NCBI RefSeq assembly: GCF_014692675.1
Contig: NZ_JABFCZ010000011.1
Coordinates: 118,986-182,985 of the forward strand
DNA length: 64,000 bases
Origin: Roseibium aggregatum
Lineage (GTDB): Bacteria > Pseudomonadota > Alphaproteobacteria > Rhizobiales > Stappiaceae
Direction of reading: 5' to 3'
Part shown: positions 18,072 through 28,509 of the stretch, one piece after another
How positions within the stretch are numbered: the first letter of the stretch is position 1
Layout of the letters: each line of letters opens with the position of its first letter
Program-made: the position numbers and the translations under genes
The notes under the pieces: generated by a model
Told to the model about the DNA's origin: nothing
The model's input: the letters and a program-made list of their open reading frames with translations, nothing else
Database searches by the model: none

Positions 18072-18798
18072 CGGCCCGGACTGGGTCGCCGGCGTCGACG
18101 GCTGCAGGGCCGGCTGGGTTGCGGTCCTTTGGCGACTGGGAGAACCGGCAGAGGTTCGTCTGGCGGTGTTTTCCTCCTTTTCGGAGGTTCTTAAACATTC
18201 CCCGACCGTTTCCGTCATCGCCGTCGACATGCCGATCGGCCTTCCCGACAGGATCGGAGCCGGCGGACGCGGACCGGAAAAGGCGGCACGCCGGCATCTG
18301 GGCGAACGGCAGTCATCGGTCTTTGCGGTTCCGGCACGTAGCGCGGTCTATGCCGAGGACTATGCTCAGGCCTGCGAGATCGCGCAGACGACCTCCGAGC
18401 CGCCGAAGAAAGTCTCCAAGCAGGCCTTCTACCTGTTTCCGAAAATCCGCGAGATCGACGGGCTGATGACACCGGAACTGGAGGCGCGTGTTTACGAGGT
18501 CCATCCCGAACTCGCCTTCTGGCGCCTCAACAACGGCGAGGCGATGAGCCTGCCGAAAAAGATCAAGAGCCGCGCCAACGGGCCGGGTCTCGATCAGCGC
18601 CGGGACCTGCTTGTCTCCTGCGGCTTTGAGCGGGATTTCCTCGACCAAAAGCCGCCGCGCGGCTGCGGACGGGACGATCTTCTGGATGCGGCCGCGAATT
18701 GCCTGATTGCGGAGCGGATCGCCAATGGAGGTGCGGAGCCGTTTCCGAAGGATTTCCAGCGCGACGGCAAGGGCCTCAGGATGGCGATCTGGGCCTAG
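18064..18798 (+). CDS. DUF429 family protein (predicted RNase H-like fold)
   Basis: The 244-residue product begins WVAGVDGCRAGWVAV, the signature of DUF429, with VIAVDMPIGLP supplying a second acidic strand and DDLLDAAANCL a third. Three acidic positions on these elements are consistent with the metal site of an RNase H-like fold. The GTG at 18064 is chosen because it places the conserved block at residue 5 and overlaps the pdxY stop by eight bases, indicating coupling. No enzymatic activity is established for the family. Confidence 0.85.
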   Translation: MPDGPDWVAGVDGCRAGWVAVLWRLGEPAEVRLAVFSSFSEVLKHSPTVSVIAVDMPIGLPDRIGAGGRGPEKAARRHLGERQSSVFAVPARSAVYAEDYAQACEIAQTTSEPPKKVSKQAFYLFPKIREIDGLMTPELEARVYEVHPELAFWRLNNGEAMSLPKKIKSRANGPGLDQRRDLLVSCGFERDFLDQKPPRGCGRDDLLDAAANCLIAERIANGGAEPFPKDFQRDGKGLRMAIWA

Positions 18799-18836
18799 AG
18801 TTTCACTTTCTGGACGGGAAACTGGCTGCACTGCTC

Positions 18837-18854
18837 CCTCTCCCATGGGAGAGG
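18837..18854. repeat. 18-base perfect palindrome
   Basis: CCTCTCCCA followed by its exact complement TGGGAGAGG lies in the short gap between convergent genes. There is no T run, so termination is possible but weakly supported. Confidence 0.5.
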
Positions 18855-18901
18855 AAATTAGGGGGGCGGCGGCAAGCGCCATCGTCAGAACAGGAATGTC
18901 T

Positions 18902-20146
18902 CTAAGGCTTCGGAGCAGGCGTCGCAGTCGTCTCAATAGGTCCGACCGTGCCTTCGGTGTCTTCCGTTTTGGAACCGAAGGGGAGCCAGCGCTTGAAGAA
19001 ACCGGCCGTCGGGCTTTCCTTCTTTTCCGGCTGGAGGGCGACCGCCTGGGTCTCTACAGCCGTTCCGGGCCGGGTCTGCTGGGGTGCCGGCACGACGGAC
19101 GCGGTTGCCTCGGTGGCAGCGGGTTCCGTGTTTTCAGACGTTCCGTCCGTGCTTGCTTCGGCAGATCCGCCGAGAATGTTGGCGAACTTGGTCTGACGTT
19201 CCTCCCAGCGCTTTTCGCGTTCGGCGCGCGCCTCGTATCTAGCGGCCAGCTGCTGGAATTTCTCGTCGTCCTTGCGCTGCTTTTCCTGAACCAGCTGCTG
19301 CAGCCGGGGCGGAACCTCATAGGCCGGACATTTCGCGGCCGCGCGGAAGGGAACGCCGTCCACCAGCGGTGTGGCGTCGAAAACATATTTCTTTTCGCAG
19401 AAGGAGATTTTCGGCGGGACCTTGGTGAGCTCGAAGTGATCGTAGCCGACCTTCAGCATGCCCCAGAAATCCATGTACTCGCTGTCATAGTGCTTGGCCA
19501 TGTTTTCCGGGGTCATGCGGAACGGAAAGGCCTGGACCTGGAAGGAACGCTGGCCGCCCTTGAAGCTGTCGCGGGCAAGCGCGTAAATGTCCTGGACCTG
19601 GGCATCGGTCATGGCGTAGCAGCCGCGCGACGAACAGGCGCCGTGGACCATCAGATTGGTCCCAGTACGGCCATAGGAGCGGTCATACTGGTTCGGGAAG
19701 CCCAGGTTGAAGGCCAGGTGGTAGCTGGAATTCGGATTCATCAGGCCCGGGGTGATTTCGTAGAAGCCTTCCGGCGCCTGGCGATCGCCTTCCTTGATTT
19801 TCGGGCCGAGTTTTCCCGACCATTTGCAGATCTCGAAGGACTGAAGCAGCGCAAACCGGCCGTTGCGTTTTTCCTTCCAGACCTCAAGGGTGGATTCCTC
19901 CTTGAAGATCCGGATCATGATCGGCGACGTCGACGGCATGTCGAGATCGGTCATCTTGCGCTTGATGGGGTCGCTGACAGGGCGCTGGGCCTTCGGGCCG
20001 TAGCCGAGCTCATCGGGCTGGCAGGCGGCGAGAACTCCGGCAACGAGAACCATTCCCGCGATCCTGCCGGCAATCCGGCCCAAACCAGCGGTGCCTGGAA
20101 ACCGTGTGACTGGATACTGTCTTGTCGGAAGGCGCCATGCCGCCAT
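18902..20146 (-). CDS. Lipoprotein L,D-transpeptidase (YafK-like) with long tail
   Basis: The product has a lipoprotein signal with lipobox VLAAC, a YkuD-type domain of the YafK branch with MVHGACSSRGCYAM (catalytic His and Cys), and a roughly 150-residue extension. The extension contains a charged coiled coil (LVQEKQRKDDEKFQQL region), then low-complexity Thr/Ala/Pro sequence to the end. YafK/DpaA-type enzymes detach lipoproteins from peptidoglycan, so this may act in the periplasm as an L,D-endopeptidase/transpeptidase. I prefer the ATG at 20146 (GGGA upstream) over 20170, which has no ribosome site. Confidence 0.88.
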   Translation of the reverse strand: MAAWRLPTRQYPVTRFPGTAGLGRIAGRIAGMVLVAGVLAACQPDELGYGPKAQRPVSDPIKRKMTDLDMPSTSPIMIRIFKEESTLEVWKEKRNGRFALLQSFEICKWSGKLGPKIKEGDRQAPEGFYEITPGLMNPNSSYHLAFNLGFPNQYDRSYGRTGTNLMVHGACSSRGCYAMTDAQVQDIYALARDSFKGGQRSFQVQAFPFRMTPENMAKHYDSEYMDFWGMLKVGYDHFELTKVPPKISFCEKKYVFDATPLVDGVPFRAAAKCPAYEVPPRLQQLVQEKQRKDDEKFQQLAARYEARAEREKRWEERQTKFANILGGSAEASTDGTSENTEPAATEATASVVPAPQQTRPGTAVETQAVALQPEKKESPTAGFFKRWLPFGSKTEDTEGTVGPIETTATPAPKP

Positions 20147-20468
20147 GTGATTTTCCCAAATACGCTTCATACCGTTGGTGGTCGTGTCCTGAGCGGCGTT
20201 TCCCGCTGTCGCAGAATTCCGTCATCCGGACCCGCACCCCAATCCCGATTATCTATGAGATTATGGTTGCCAGCAGGTTACCTAAAACAGTCCGCCTGTT
20301 GGAAGACTACGGTTCAGCACGTTTTCGTCAACGCCTGACTGCCCCTAAGTTATGTATGGACATCAGCCAAGTCGTTCAATGCCCTGAAATTCTGGCCAAA
20401 CAACGGCAGTGCCACGCCCGGTCACGAGCGCGGCGAAATTCCTGTGGCGGAAATGAAAAAGGCGTCCG

Positions 20469-21425
20469 TCAGGACAGGGTGCGACCGATGGCGAGGAATT
20501 TCTCGCGGCGATGCTTGCGGATCTCGTCAGCGCTCTTGCCGGCAAGGTCGGCGAGGGCGGTCTCGATGGCCGATCCGGCGCGGTCGATAACGGTTTCCCG
20601 GGCCCTGTGTGCGCCGCCGACCGGTTCCTCGATGATGCCGTCGATCACGCCGAGCTGCAGGAGGTCCTGAGCGGTGATCTTCATGTTGGTCGCCGCATCC
20701 TGTGCCCGTGCGCTGTCGCGCCAGAGGATCGATGCGGCGCCTTCCGGGGAGATCACCGAGTAGATCGCGTGTTCCAGCATCAGGACCTTGTTGGCGGTGG
20801 CGATGGCAATCGCTCCGCCCGACCCGCCTTCGCCGATCACGACGGAAACGGTCGGAGACCCGAGCCCCAGGCCCTTGTCGGTCGACCGGGCAATGGCTTC
20901 CGCCTGACCGCGCTCTTCCGCGCCGATCCCCGGATAGGCGCCGGCGGTGTCGACAAGGGAAATCACCGGCAGGCCGAACCGTTCGGCCATGTCCATGATC
21001 CGGACCGCCTTGCGGTACCCTTCGGGACGGGCCATGCCGAAATTGTGCTTCAGGCGCGACTGGGTATCGGAGCCTTTTTCCTGGGCGAGGATGGCGACCG
21101 ACTGTCCGCGGAACCGGCCGAGACCGGCGATAATCGCATGGTCTTCCGCAAAATTGCGGTCACCGGCCAGCGGGGTGAAATCCTCGATCAGACCGGCAAC
21201 GTAATCCGCGGCATGGGGCCGGTCGGGATGGCGGGCGACCAGGGTTTTCTGCCAGGGGGTCAGTTTGGAATAGAGATCCTGCAGCGTTTGCGAGGACTTG
21301 CTCTTCAGGCGGTTGATCTCGTCCTCGACATTGACGGCTTCCCCACCTGCGGCCAGTGCCCGCAGTTCCTGGATCTTGCCTTCGATGTCGGCGACGGGCT
21401 TTTCGAATTCCAGATAGCTGTGCAT
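20469..21425 (-). CDS. accA: Acetyl-CoA carboxylase carboxyltransferase subunit alpha
   Basis: The 318-residue subunit moves the carboxyl group from biotin carboxyl carrier protein to acetyl-CoA, with AccD, as the first step of fatty acid synthesis. Family hallmarks are the N-terminal [51 protein letters not shown] and [11 protein letters not shown] oxyanion glycine region. It is monocistronic or leads nothing obvious here; about 200 bases separate it from the DUF3108 gene upstream. Confidence 0.97.
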   Translation of the reverse strand: MHSYLEFEKPVADIEGKIQELRALAAGGEAVNVEDEINRLKSKSSQTLQDLYSKLTPWQKTLVARHPDRPHAADYVAGLIEDFTPLAGDRNFAEDHAIIAGLGRFRGQSVAILAQEKGSDTQSRLKHNFGMARPEGYRKAVRIMDMAERFGLPVISLVDTAGAYPGIGAEERGQAEAIARSTDKGLGLGSPTVSVVIGEGGSGGAIAIATANKVLMLEHAIYSVISPEGAASILWRDSARAQDAATNMKITAQDLLQLGVIDGIIEEPVGGAHRARETVIDRAGSAIETALADLAGKSADEIRKHRREKFLAIGRTLS

Positions 21426-21618
21426 CTACTCTCACACCTGAAACGCGCCACAGCCTGAATGAAGAGGAGGGCCGTATTTCCCACAAAGCTGGGCTGGTTG
21501 ATTGCGTAACAATTGCCATGGGCTCTATCAAGAGACTGGACCGGGCGCAAGAGCGCTTGGTCCGATGGCAACAAGGACTGCCGCCGGATATGGAAACGTC
21601 TTTCGCGATATCAAGAGC

Positions 21619-22446
21619 CTATCTGGCGGCCTGGTCCCCGGCCCCGGACTTGATGTTGAGCTGGGAGGCCTGCACCACCAGCCTGCCGGTTTTGGTATCG
21701 ATGGAAATCCGGTAGGGGATCAGGACATTGCCGCCGAGCGGGGCCAGCCAGGTTTCCATCCCCGCCTTGGCCATGTATTTCACCGATTCCTTGGACGGAC
21801 GGTGGCCGGCCACCGGAATCCATTTCGCCTTGCAGATGACGACAGGACCGTTGTAGCCGTGGCCGGACACGTTTTTCGTGCCCTTGTAGCTCAATTTGAT
21901 GTCGAAACGGGTCCAGCCGTCGAAAATCGGCAGTTTCCGCTTGCAGGCTTCAGGGCCGATCAGGTCGTCCGCGGTCGGGACCGGCATCAGGGCGGCGCTC
22001 AGGGGATCCATCGCATTGTGGCGATGCTTGGCCGTCACCTTGATCCGTTCCGCGTTCGGCTTGAACTGGGGCATCACTTCCATGGAGCGGATGTGTCCGG
22101 ATCCCTGGCCGAGGGCGACATAGAAATCCCGGTTCGCCGCATGGGAGGCCATCTCGTATTTCGACGGAACGACCTTGTTGCCCAGAAGCCAGCCGGAGGC
22201 CTGGGCCCCGCCCTTGCCGGTGCTGAACAAGGTGCCGACGCCGGCCGGTTCAAGTCCAACCTTGGCCGAATAGGCGTTGCCCTGCAGAACGAGCGCCAGG
22301 CTGCCGCGTCCGATCGTCAGGCCGGCGATGGTGATATCATACAGACCGCCGATGCTGCTCTTCTGCGCTTCCGCAGGGGCCGTCCAAAGGACGGCGGCAA
22401 GAACCGGTACAGCCAGAAACCGTCCGAATGACTTAAGACCTGACAC
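21619..22446 (-). CDS. DUF3108 periplasmic protein
   Basis: The 275-residue product has a signal peptide (FLAVPVLAAVLWTAPAEAQ) and the DUF3108 pattern GLYDITIAGLTIGRGSLAL, LFSTGKGGAQASGWLLG, and a beta-rich body ending IPYRISIDTKTGRLVVQ. The fold is predicted lipocalin-like/beta-sheet; function unknown. The GTG at 22446 is preferred: GGAGG sits six bases before it and would otherwise lie inside the coding sequence of the longer frame. Confidence 0.85.
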   Translation of the reverse strand: MSGLKSFGRFLAVPVLAAVLWTAPAEAQKSSIGGLYDITIAGLTIGRGSLALVLQGNAYSAKVGLEPAGVGTLFSTGKGGAQASGWLLGNKVVPSKYEMASHAANRDFYVALGQGSGHIRSMEVMPQFKPNAERIKVTAKHRHNAMDPLSAALMPVPTADDLIGPEACKRKLPIFDGWTRFDIKLSYKGTKNVSGHGYNGPVVICKAKWIPVAGHRPSKESVKYMAKAGMETWLAPLGGNVLIPYRISIDTKTGRLVVQASQLNIKSGAGDQAAR

Positions 22447-22461
22447 TTCAAACCTCCACAC

Positions 22462-22880
22462 TGCCCGTTATCGGGCAGAGTTGCTGCGCCCCCGCGCCTA
22501 ACCCATTGTGTATGGCCCATCACGTGTGGGAAGATTGTCGGACCCTCTTCCGCAATCCTGAATACCAATGGCGTAATTGTTCGTTGTCATGGTAACTCTA
22601 TGGTTAACATAACACAGATGAACCATTGAAAAATGCGGAAAGGTGGGCAGGACCGTGGCACGCGCGGGAATGGGGACCCGCGTTCCTCGGAAAATGGCCT
22701 CTTGTGCGAGAAATTCAGGCTGAATGCGCAGATGTCTTGACGATGACGCGCGCGCCCTTTATAGCGGGGCAACTTTTTTCCGAAAAATGCCGGAAATGCC
22801 GCAGCCGGGCCGGTGGCCCGCTCCTTTCCGGTCGTAACTGCCGGCCATTCAAACCCGGCCCGAAGACAAAAGGTGATATC
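22462..22880. other. Promoter and leader region of rpmB
   Basis: The 434-base stretch between the divergent DUF3108 and rpmB genes holds the promoter listed below and a leader of about 110 bases. An in-frame extension of rpmB runs through it but lacks the family start. I see no small gene. Confidence 0.6.
22737..22765 (+). promoter_or_regulatory. Housekeeping sigma promoter for rpmB
   Basis: TTGACG (22737-22742) and TATAGC (22760-22765) are separated by 17 bases, a near-consensus arrangement for the housekeeping sigma factor. It lies about 115 bases before the rpmB start codon. Confidence 0.65.
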
Positions 22881-23174
22881 ATGGCACGCCGCTGCGAACT
22901 CTCCGGCAAAGACGTGATGACGGGCAACAACGTCTCGCACGCAAACAACAAGAGCCGTCGCCGGTTCCTGCCGAACCTGTGCAACGTCTCGCTGCTGAGC
23001 GATACGCTCGGTGAGACCTTCAAGCTGCGCATCAGCGCGCATGCCCTGCGTTCGGTCGAACATCAGGGCGGTCTCGACGCTTACCTGCTGAAGGCTTCCG
23101 ACGACACGCTGTCGGACAAGGCCCGTCAGATCAAGGTCAGCATCAAGCGCCAGCAGGCTGAAGCCGCTGCCTGA
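22881..23174 (+). CDS. rpmB: Ribosomal protein L28
   Basis: The 97-residue protein of the large ribosomal subunit begins [20 protein letters not shown] and contains [15 protein letters not shown], both diagnostic for L28. The ATG at 22881 is set by the universal N-terminus; AAAGGTGAT upstream is the ribosome site. The queuosine-precursor transporter gene follows after 19 bases, probably in the same transcript and ended by the terminator at 23873. Confidence 0.97.
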   Translation: MARRCELSGKDVMTGNNVSHANNKSRRRFLPNLCNVSLLSDTLGETFKLRISAHALRSVEHQGGLDAYLLKASDDTLSDKARQIKVSIKRQQAEAAA

Positions 23175-23193
23175 ACCCTTTCGGGGATCTGAA

Positions 23194-23847
23194 ATGACTG
23201 CTACCCGGAGATTCTCCGTGGGCCACTTCGCCATCGCGGTCGCCGCGATGGCGGTTGTCGTTGTTGCGTCCAATTATTTGGTCCAGTTTCCGGTCCAGGG
23301 CACGCTCGGCGCGATCAACCTGGCCGATCTGCTCACCTGGGGTGCGTTCACCTATCCGGCCGCATTCCTGGTCACGGACCTGACCAACCGCAAATTCGGA
23401 CCGAATCCGGCCCGACTTGTTGTGGCGGTCGGCTTCGTCCTGGCCGTGGCCCTGTCGATCCTGCTGTCGACGCCGCGCATCGCGGTCGCGTCCGGCTCGG
23501 CCTTCCTTGTGGCGCAGCTGCTCGATGTGACCGTCTTCAACCGTCTGCGCCGGTTGAGCTGGTGGAAAGCCCCGTTCGCATCGTCCCTGTTCGGGTCGGT
23601 GATCGACACGCTGCTGTTTTTCTCCATCGCCTTTTCCGGCGGCATGGCTGTCCTGCTCGGCTATTACGACGACTTCGCGGTGCAGTCGGCGCCGTTGCTG
23701 GGCGTGTTCGCGCCGGAAGTGCCGCGCTGGATTTCCTGGGCTGTGGGCGATTTTTCGGTGAAGATCCTGGTCGCGATCTTCCTGCTTGCCCCTTATCGCA
23801 TCCTGCTCGGCTTCCTGGTGCCGTTGCCGAAGAGATCGGTCGCCTGA
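23194..23847 (+). CDS. Queuosine precursor transporter (YhhQ/VUT family)
   Basis: The 217-residue inner-membrane protein has about six hydrophobic segments and the family motifs NYLVQFPVQG, LADLLTWGAFTYPAAFLVTDLTNRKFG in pieces, and SSLFGSVIDTLLFF. YhhQ imports 7-cyano- or 7-aminomethyl-7-deazaguanine for queuosine tRNA modification. The pairing with rpmB makes a short transcript with translation-linked functions. Confidence 0.9.
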   Translation: MTATRRFSVGHFAIAVAAMAVVVVASNYLVQFPVQGTLGAINLADLLTWGAFTYPAAFLVTDLTNRKFGPNPARLVVAVGFVLAVALSILLSTPRIAVASGSAFLVAQLLDVTVFNRLRRLSWWKAPFASSLFGSVIDTLLFFSIAFSGGMAVLLGYYDDFAVQSAPLLGVFAPEVPRWISWAVGDFSVKILVAIFLLAPYRILLGFLVPLPKRSVA

Positions 23848-23872
23848 CAAAGACCCGCAGACAATTTAGCGA

Positions 23873-23897
23873 AGGCGCCTCTTGCAGGCGCCTTTTT
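23873..23897 (+). terminator. Rho-independent terminator after yhhQ-like gene
   Basis: The eight-base stem AGGCGCCT is repeated around CTTGC (AGGCGCCT is self-complementary) and followed by TTTT at 23894-23897, ending the rpmB transcript. Confidence 0.85.
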
Positions 23898-23911
23898 CTT
23901 TGGCATGCGTT

Positions 23912-24535
23912 TCAGACTAGCCGTGTGGTCAGGAGCTTGAAGCCGATGGCGCCGAAGGCCAGGGCGAACAGGCCGCTGAACCAGCGATGGAGCCGAATAT
24001 AGGCCTGCCGAACGGAGGCGATGGAAAACAGCCAGCCGTAGCCGATCATTATGAAGGCGCTGAGCGAGCCGACAGCGGCAATGATGGACACCAGATCTCC
24101 GGCCGTCGCCCCGGCGGGAACGCCGATGGAGTAGAGCGACCCGAAAAACAAGATCGCCTTGGGATTGGTCAGGTGAATGGCCAGTCCTTTTCGAAACGCC
24201 GCGCCCATCGAACTGATTTCCACCGGACTGGCCTTTTTCCCTTTGCCAAAGCAGGCGGATCTCGCCGAGACGATGGACAGATAGATGAGATAGGCGGCGC
24301 CTGCATAACGGACGGCTTCAAACATCCAGACGTGGGCGAGCATGATGGCGCTCAGCCCGAAGGCGGCCGATGTCGACCAGGTCAGGGAGCCGCACACGAC
24401 ACCGGCCCCGAGCGCCATGCCGATCCGGCGCCCGGAGGCCATGGAGGCGCCGGCTATGGCCAGGGTTGCAGGACCGGGGCTTGGAATTGCGATCAATGCG
24501 GCCCCGAGGATAAGCGGGTAATTGATGGCGTCCAT
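23912..24535 (-). CDS. LysE-family amino acid exporter
   Basis: The 207-residue inner-membrane protein has the LysE/RhtB pattern: ALIAIPSPGPATLAIAGASMASGRRIGMALG (the PGP motif after the first segment, quoted in part), then LAIHLTNPKAILFFGSL with the conserved NPK. Five to six hydrophobic segments. It exports amino acids or related small molecules; substrate unknown. GGGAGG precedes the ATG. Confidence 0.92.
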   Translation of the reverse strand: MDAINYPLILGAALIAIPSPGPATLAIAGASMASGRRIGMALGAGVVCGSLTWSTSAAFGLSAIMLAHVWMFEAVRYAGAAYLIYLSIVSARSACFGKGKKASPVEISSMGAAFRKGLAIHLTNPKAILFFGSLYSIGVPAGATAGDLVSIIAAVGSLSAFIMIGYGWLFSIASVRQAYIRLHRWFSGLFALAFGAIGFKLLTTRLV

Positions 24536-24564
24536 AATTGCCTCCCGGGGAAATTTCGAACCGG

Positions 24565-25602
24565 TTATTTGTCGTCGAGCATAAACCTGAGCAACAGCGT
24601 CCGTTGCAGGATGGACCGGTTGTTGTCCGAAATCAGGGTCAGGATCGTGCGGCCCTGGGCATCCCGGTGGATGTCGAGGCCTTCCATGTTGTCGATCTGG
24701 TTGCCGTAGTCGGCCTCCATCAGGACCGCGCCCTTGAGTTCCGCGCCGGGGCGGAGGCTGTCGGCGGCAAATCGGCGGATCCGCATGCCGACGAGATCGC
24801 GCAGGTTGAAGCGGCGTTCCAGCAGAAGCAGGGTTCCGTCCGGCAGGAAGGCGGCGTCGGTCGCGTCATACCGGTCGGAGCGCACGACGGCAAAGCGCTC
24901 CACCTTGCCCTTGCCGATCAGAAATCCCGGCAGGTTGTCGTGCCCGGTCTTGCCCCGCTCGGCGATGGCGACCAGGGTGCCGGCAATCGGCGAGCCCGGC
25001 GGGGCGACGGCGATCGATTCCAGCCCCTTGGTTCCCCGCAGTGTGTGGATCTCGGGTGAAAGCGCGAGTTCGCCGACAAGGCGCTCCTTGCCCGTCTTCA
25101 GGGGCCAGGGAAAGCGGTAGACAGTGTTGACCCGTTCCGCGGAGACCAGAACCGTGTTGCCGTCGATGGCGAGCGCCTCGGTGTCGCTGCCGTTGCCCTT
25201 CCGCAGGGCCCGGCCCTTTTGGTCGAGCATGTCGGCATAGCGGGCGTTGGAAAGCTCGAGGGGCTTTCCGTCCGGGGCCTGTTCTATGTCGGCGGAAAAC
25301 CAGATGCCATTGTCGGTAACGGCCAGGATCTGCCGTCCGTCTTCCAGACTGATCAGGCCGGACAGCCCGCCGACGTTCCGGTCGGGGGAAATCAGTTCCA
25401 GCCCGCCCAGATAGGTCAGGGAGCCGAACTTCGTTTCAGACCGGCCGATCTGGAACTGGTCGATCTGTCGGACAGTCACCTTGGCCGGCGTGCCCTCGCT
25501 GAGCAGGTCGAGGGCATGCGCCGGGCCAGAAGCCGTGAGCAGCGGGAAGGCAAAGACGAAGATCGCGGCAAGCAGACTGCCGTATCCGTCGCGGCGCCTC
25601 AT
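24565..25602 (-). CDS. Secreted esterase-like/phytase-like domain protein
   Basis: The 345-residue product has a signal peptide ending at GPAHA and the beta-propeller-like phytase-like (esterase-like activity of phytase) domain: LGGLELISPDRNVGGLSGL, ILAVTDNGIWFSADIE, TEALAIDG, GLESIAVAPP, DNMEGLDIHRD and TLISDNNRS. The repeated NxEG/DNN segments are the calcium-site regions of this family. It starts by a one-base TAATG overlap with cobT, so it is translationally coupled to a cobalt chelatase subunit although its function is periplasmic. Activity unproven. Confidence 0.85.
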   Translation of the reverse strand: MRRRDGYGSLLAAIFVFAFPLLTASGPAHALDLLSEGTPAKVTVRQIDQFQIGRSETKFGSLTYLGGLELISPDRNVGGLSGLISLEDGRQILAVTDNGIWFSADIEQAPDGKPLELSNARYADMLDQKGRALRKGNGSDTEALAIDGNTVLVSAERVNTVYRFPWPLKTGKERLVGELALSPEIHTLRGTKGLESIAVAPPGSPIAGTLVAIAERGKTGHDNLPGFLIGKGKVERFAVVRSDRYDATDAAFLPDGTLLLLERRFNLRDLVGMRIRRFAADSLRPGAELKGAVLMEADYGNQIDNMEGLDIHRDAQGRTILTLISDNNRSILQRTLLLRFMLDDK

Positions 25603-27515
25603 TAACGGTGACTTCCGGCCCGTTTCCGCCGTCCGCGGACAGGCGTCGCCATCTGGATCTCGTCGTCGAAGAGATCCGCGAGCTGGTCGGTCATGGCGCC
25701 GGCCAGTTCTTCCGCATCGACGATGGTCACCGCCCGGCGGTAGTAGCGGGTCACGTCATGGCCGATGCCGATGGCGATCAGTTCCACCGGCGACCGCGTC
25801 TCGATGTCCTCGATGACGTGGCGCAGATGCCGCTCCAGGTAGTTGCCCGGGTTGACCGACAGGGTGCAGTCGTCCACCGGCGCGCCGTCGGAGATCATCA
25901 TCAGGATGCGCCGCTGTTCCGGCCGGGCGAGCAGGCGCTCGTGGGCCCAGGTCAGGGCTTCGCCGTCGATGTTTTCCTTCAGGAGCCCTTCGCGCATCAT
26001 CAGCCCGAGGTTCCGGCGCGACCGGCGCCAGGGGGCGTCCGCGGACTTGTAGATGATGTGGCGCAGGTCGTTCAGCCGGCCGGGCGTGGCCGGCTTGCCG
26101 GCGCCGATCCAGGCCTCGCGGGACTGGCCGCCCTTCCAGGCCTTGGTGGTGAAGCCGAGGATTTCCACCTTCACGCCGCAGCGCTCCAGCGTGCGCGCGA
26201 GAATATCGGCGCAGGTCGCGGCAACCGTGATCGGACGGCCGCGCATAGAGCCGGAATTGTCCAGAAGCAGGGTGACGACCGTGTCGCGGAAATTGGTGTC
26301 CCGCTCCTGTTTGAAGGCAAGCGGGGCCATCGGGTCCGTGACTGCACGTGTCAGGCGGGCGGTGTCGAGCAGACCCTCTTCCAGATCGAAGTCCCAGGCC
26401 CGGTTCTGCTGGGCCATGAGCTTTCTCTGCAGCCGGTTGGCAAGCCGGGCGACCGCGCCCTGGAGATGGACGAGCTGCTTGTCCAGGAAGCCGCGCAGGC
26501 GGTCCAGTTCGGCAATGTCGCACAGGTCTTCGGCGGTGACGGTTTCGTCGAACTGGGTGGTGAAGACCTTGTAGTCGGAAACCGGCGGACGGTTGGAAAA
26601 CGGAAGGTCGCGCCGTTCGCTTTCGCCGGCCTCCTCGGCGTCCTCCGCCATGTCGTCTTCGGCAAAGTCCTCGAACTCGGCATCGGCGGCCTCGGTCTCG
26701 CCGGCGTCCTGTTCCTCGCCGGACATCTCCATTTCCTGGGGAGAGGCTTCCTGTTCGCCGGTGTCCTGCTCGGTGTCGCCACCGGTTTCGGCTTCGTCGT
26801 TGTTGCCGTTGTCCTGGCTTTCGTCCTGGTCTTCGCTTTCGTCGTGCTCGCCGATCTCGTCGCCCATGTCGAGAGCTTTCAGAACGTCACGGAAATGGCT
26901 GGCGAAGCCGGCCTGGTCCTCCAGTTCGGGCACCAGCCGGTCCAGGTCGTGGCCGGCCTTGTCCTCGATCCACTCCCGCCACATGTCGACGAGCTTGGCC
27001 GCGCTCGCGGGCGGCGGGGTGCCGGTCAGGCGTTCGCGCACCATCATGGCGAGCGCATCCTGCAGCGGGGCGTCTTCCCGGCCCGTGACTTCCGGCGCAT
27101 TGGCCTTGCGGAAGCGGTCGTCGAGCATTGCCGAGATGTTGCCGGCAACGCCTTCCATGCGCATCGAGCCGACCGCGTCGCAGCGGGCCTGTTCGACGGC
27201 CTCGAAAAGCGCGCGGGCTTCCGGCCCGCTCGGCGCGTTGCGCGAATGCACGACGGGATCGTGGCACGCGAGCTTCAGGGCCATGGAATCGCTCAGGCCC
27301 CGGGTGATGGCGACTTCCTCACGGGAGAGTTTGCGCGACGGCTCGGGCAGGCGGGCGGCATTGGCGGACACACCCGGCCGGTCGCCGGAAAACACCACTT
27401 CCAGTTCGGGCTCGCCGGCAATCGCCCGCATGGTGCCGGTTACGGCCCGCTTGAACGGTTCCGTATCGACCGGTTTGCCCTTGCCGGGGCGGCTGTTGTC
27501 TCCGGGACCTGCCAT
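25602..27515 (-). CDS. cobT: Cobaltochelatase subunit CobT
   Basis: The 637-residue AAA-chelatase partner acts with CobS and CobN to insert cobalt into hydrogenobyrinic acid diamide in the aerobic B12 pathway. Residues about 215-310 are a very acidic linker (Glu/Asp/Gln-rich), and the C-terminus is a von Willebrand A domain with the metal-site motif DNSGSMRGR near residue 418 and ISDGAPVDD near 545. This order is typical of CobT. It follows cobS by eight bases. CobN is not in the window. Confidence 0.96.
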   Translation of the reverse strand: MAGPGDNSRPGKGKPVDTEPFKRAVTGTMRAIAGEPELEVVFSGDRPGVSANAARLPEPSRKLSREEVAITRGLSDSMALKLACHDPVVHSRNAPSGPEARALFEAVEQARCDAVGSMRMEGVAGNISAMLDDRFRKANAPEVTGREDAPLQDALAMMVRERLTGTPPPASAAKLVDMWREWIEDKAGHDLDRLVPELEDQAGFASHFRDVLKALDMGDEIGEHDESEDQDESQDNGNNDEAETGGDTEQDTGEQEASPQEMEMSGEEQDAGETEAADAEFEDFAEDDMAEDAEEAGESERRDLPFSNRPPVSDYKVFTTQFDETVTAEDLCDIAELDRLRGFLDKQLVHLQGAVARLANRLQRKLMAQQNRAWDFDLEEGLLDTARLTRAVTDPMAPLAFKQERDTNFRDTVVTLLLDNSGSMRGRPITVAATCADILARTLERCGVKVEILGFTTKAWKGGQSREAWIGAGKPATPGRLNDLRHIIYKSADAPWRRSRRNLGLMMREGLLKENIDGEALTWAHERLLARPEQRRILMMISDGAPVDDCTLSVNPGNYLERHLRHVIEDIETRSPVELIAIGIGHDVTRYYRRAVTIVDAEELAGAMTDQLADLFDDEIQMATPVRGRRKRAGSHR

Positions 27516-27522
27516 TTCACTC

Positions 27523-28509
27523 TTAACTCATCACGACATTGACGGCGGATTCCGGCAGCTCGTCGCCGAAGCAGCGCTGATAGAACTCGGCCACCAGGGT
27601 CTGTTCCATGTCGTCGCACTTGTTCAGGAAGGTCAGGCGGAAGGCAAAACCGACGTCGCCGAAGATTTCCGCGTTTTCCGCCCAGGTGATCACGGTCCGC
27701 GGGCTCATGACGGTCGACAGGTCGCCGTTGATGAAGGCGTTCCGGGTCATGTCGGCGAGGCGGACCATCTTCGACACGATCTCGCGGCCTTCCGCGTTCT
27801 GGTAGTGCTTGGCCTTGGACAGGACGATGTCGACTTCGTTGTCATGGGGCAGATAGTTCAGCGTGGTGACGATCGACCAGCGGTCCATCTGCGCCTGGTT
27901 GATCTGCTGCGTACCGTGATAGAGGCCGGAGGTGTCGCCGAGGCCGACGGTGTTGGCCGTGGCGAACAGGCGAAAGGCCGGGTGAGGCCGGATCACGCGG
28001 CTCTGGTCGAGCAGAGTCAGGCGGCCGGAGGATTCCAGGATACGCTGGATCACGAACATCACGTCCGGGCGGCCGGCGTCATATTCGTCGAAGACGAGGG
28101 CGACGTTGTGCTGGTAGGCCCAGGGCAGGATACCGTCCTTGAATTCGGTGACCTGCTGGCCTTCCTTGATGACGATGGCGTCCTTGCCGACGAGGTCGAT
28201 ACGCGAAATGTGGCTGTCCAGGTTGACGCGGATACACGGCCAGTTGAGGCGCGAGGCGACCTGCTCGATATGGGTCGACTTGCCGGTGCCGTGGTAGCCG
28301 GTGACCATGACCCGGCGGTTATGGGCAAAGCCGGCCAGAATGGCGAGCGTGGTCGCGCGGTCGAACAGGTAGTCTTCGTCGCGGTCCGGAACGTGTTCGG
28401 TCGGGACCGAAAACGCCGGTACTCTCAGGTCGGTCTTGAACCCAAAGACCTCTTCCACGGAAATTTCGGTATCCGGCATGCTTGCAGCCGCGTTCGTCGT
28501 CTCAGTCAT
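27523..28509 (-). CDS. cobS: Cobaltochelatase subunit CobS (AAA+ ATPase)
   Basis: The 328-residue AAA+ ATPase powers cobalt insertion with CobT and CobN. Walker A is GYHGTGKST at 71-79, Walker B is ALVFDEYD at 137-144, and sensor-type FATANTVG lies near 190. Length and sequence match CobS. It heads the cobS-cobT-phytase-like operon. I looked for a cobalamin riboswitch upstream and found no recognisable B12-box in the short gap. Confidence 0.96.
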   Translation of the reverse strand: MTETTNAAASMPDTEISVEEVFGFKTDLRVPAFSVPTEHVPDRDEDYLFDRATTLAILAGFAHNRRVMVTGYHGTGKSTHIEQVASRLNWPCIRVNLDSHISRIDLVGKDAIVIKEGQQVTEFKDGILPWAYQHNVALVFDEYDAGRPDVMFVIQRILESSGRLTLLDQSRVIRPHPAFRLFATANTVGLGDTSGLYHGTQQINQAQMDRWSIVTTLNYLPHDNEVDIVLSKAKHYQNAEGREIVSKMVRLADMTRNAFINGDLSTVMSPRTVITWAENAEIFGDVGFAFRLTFLNKCDDMEQTLVAEFYQRCFGDELPESAVNVVMS

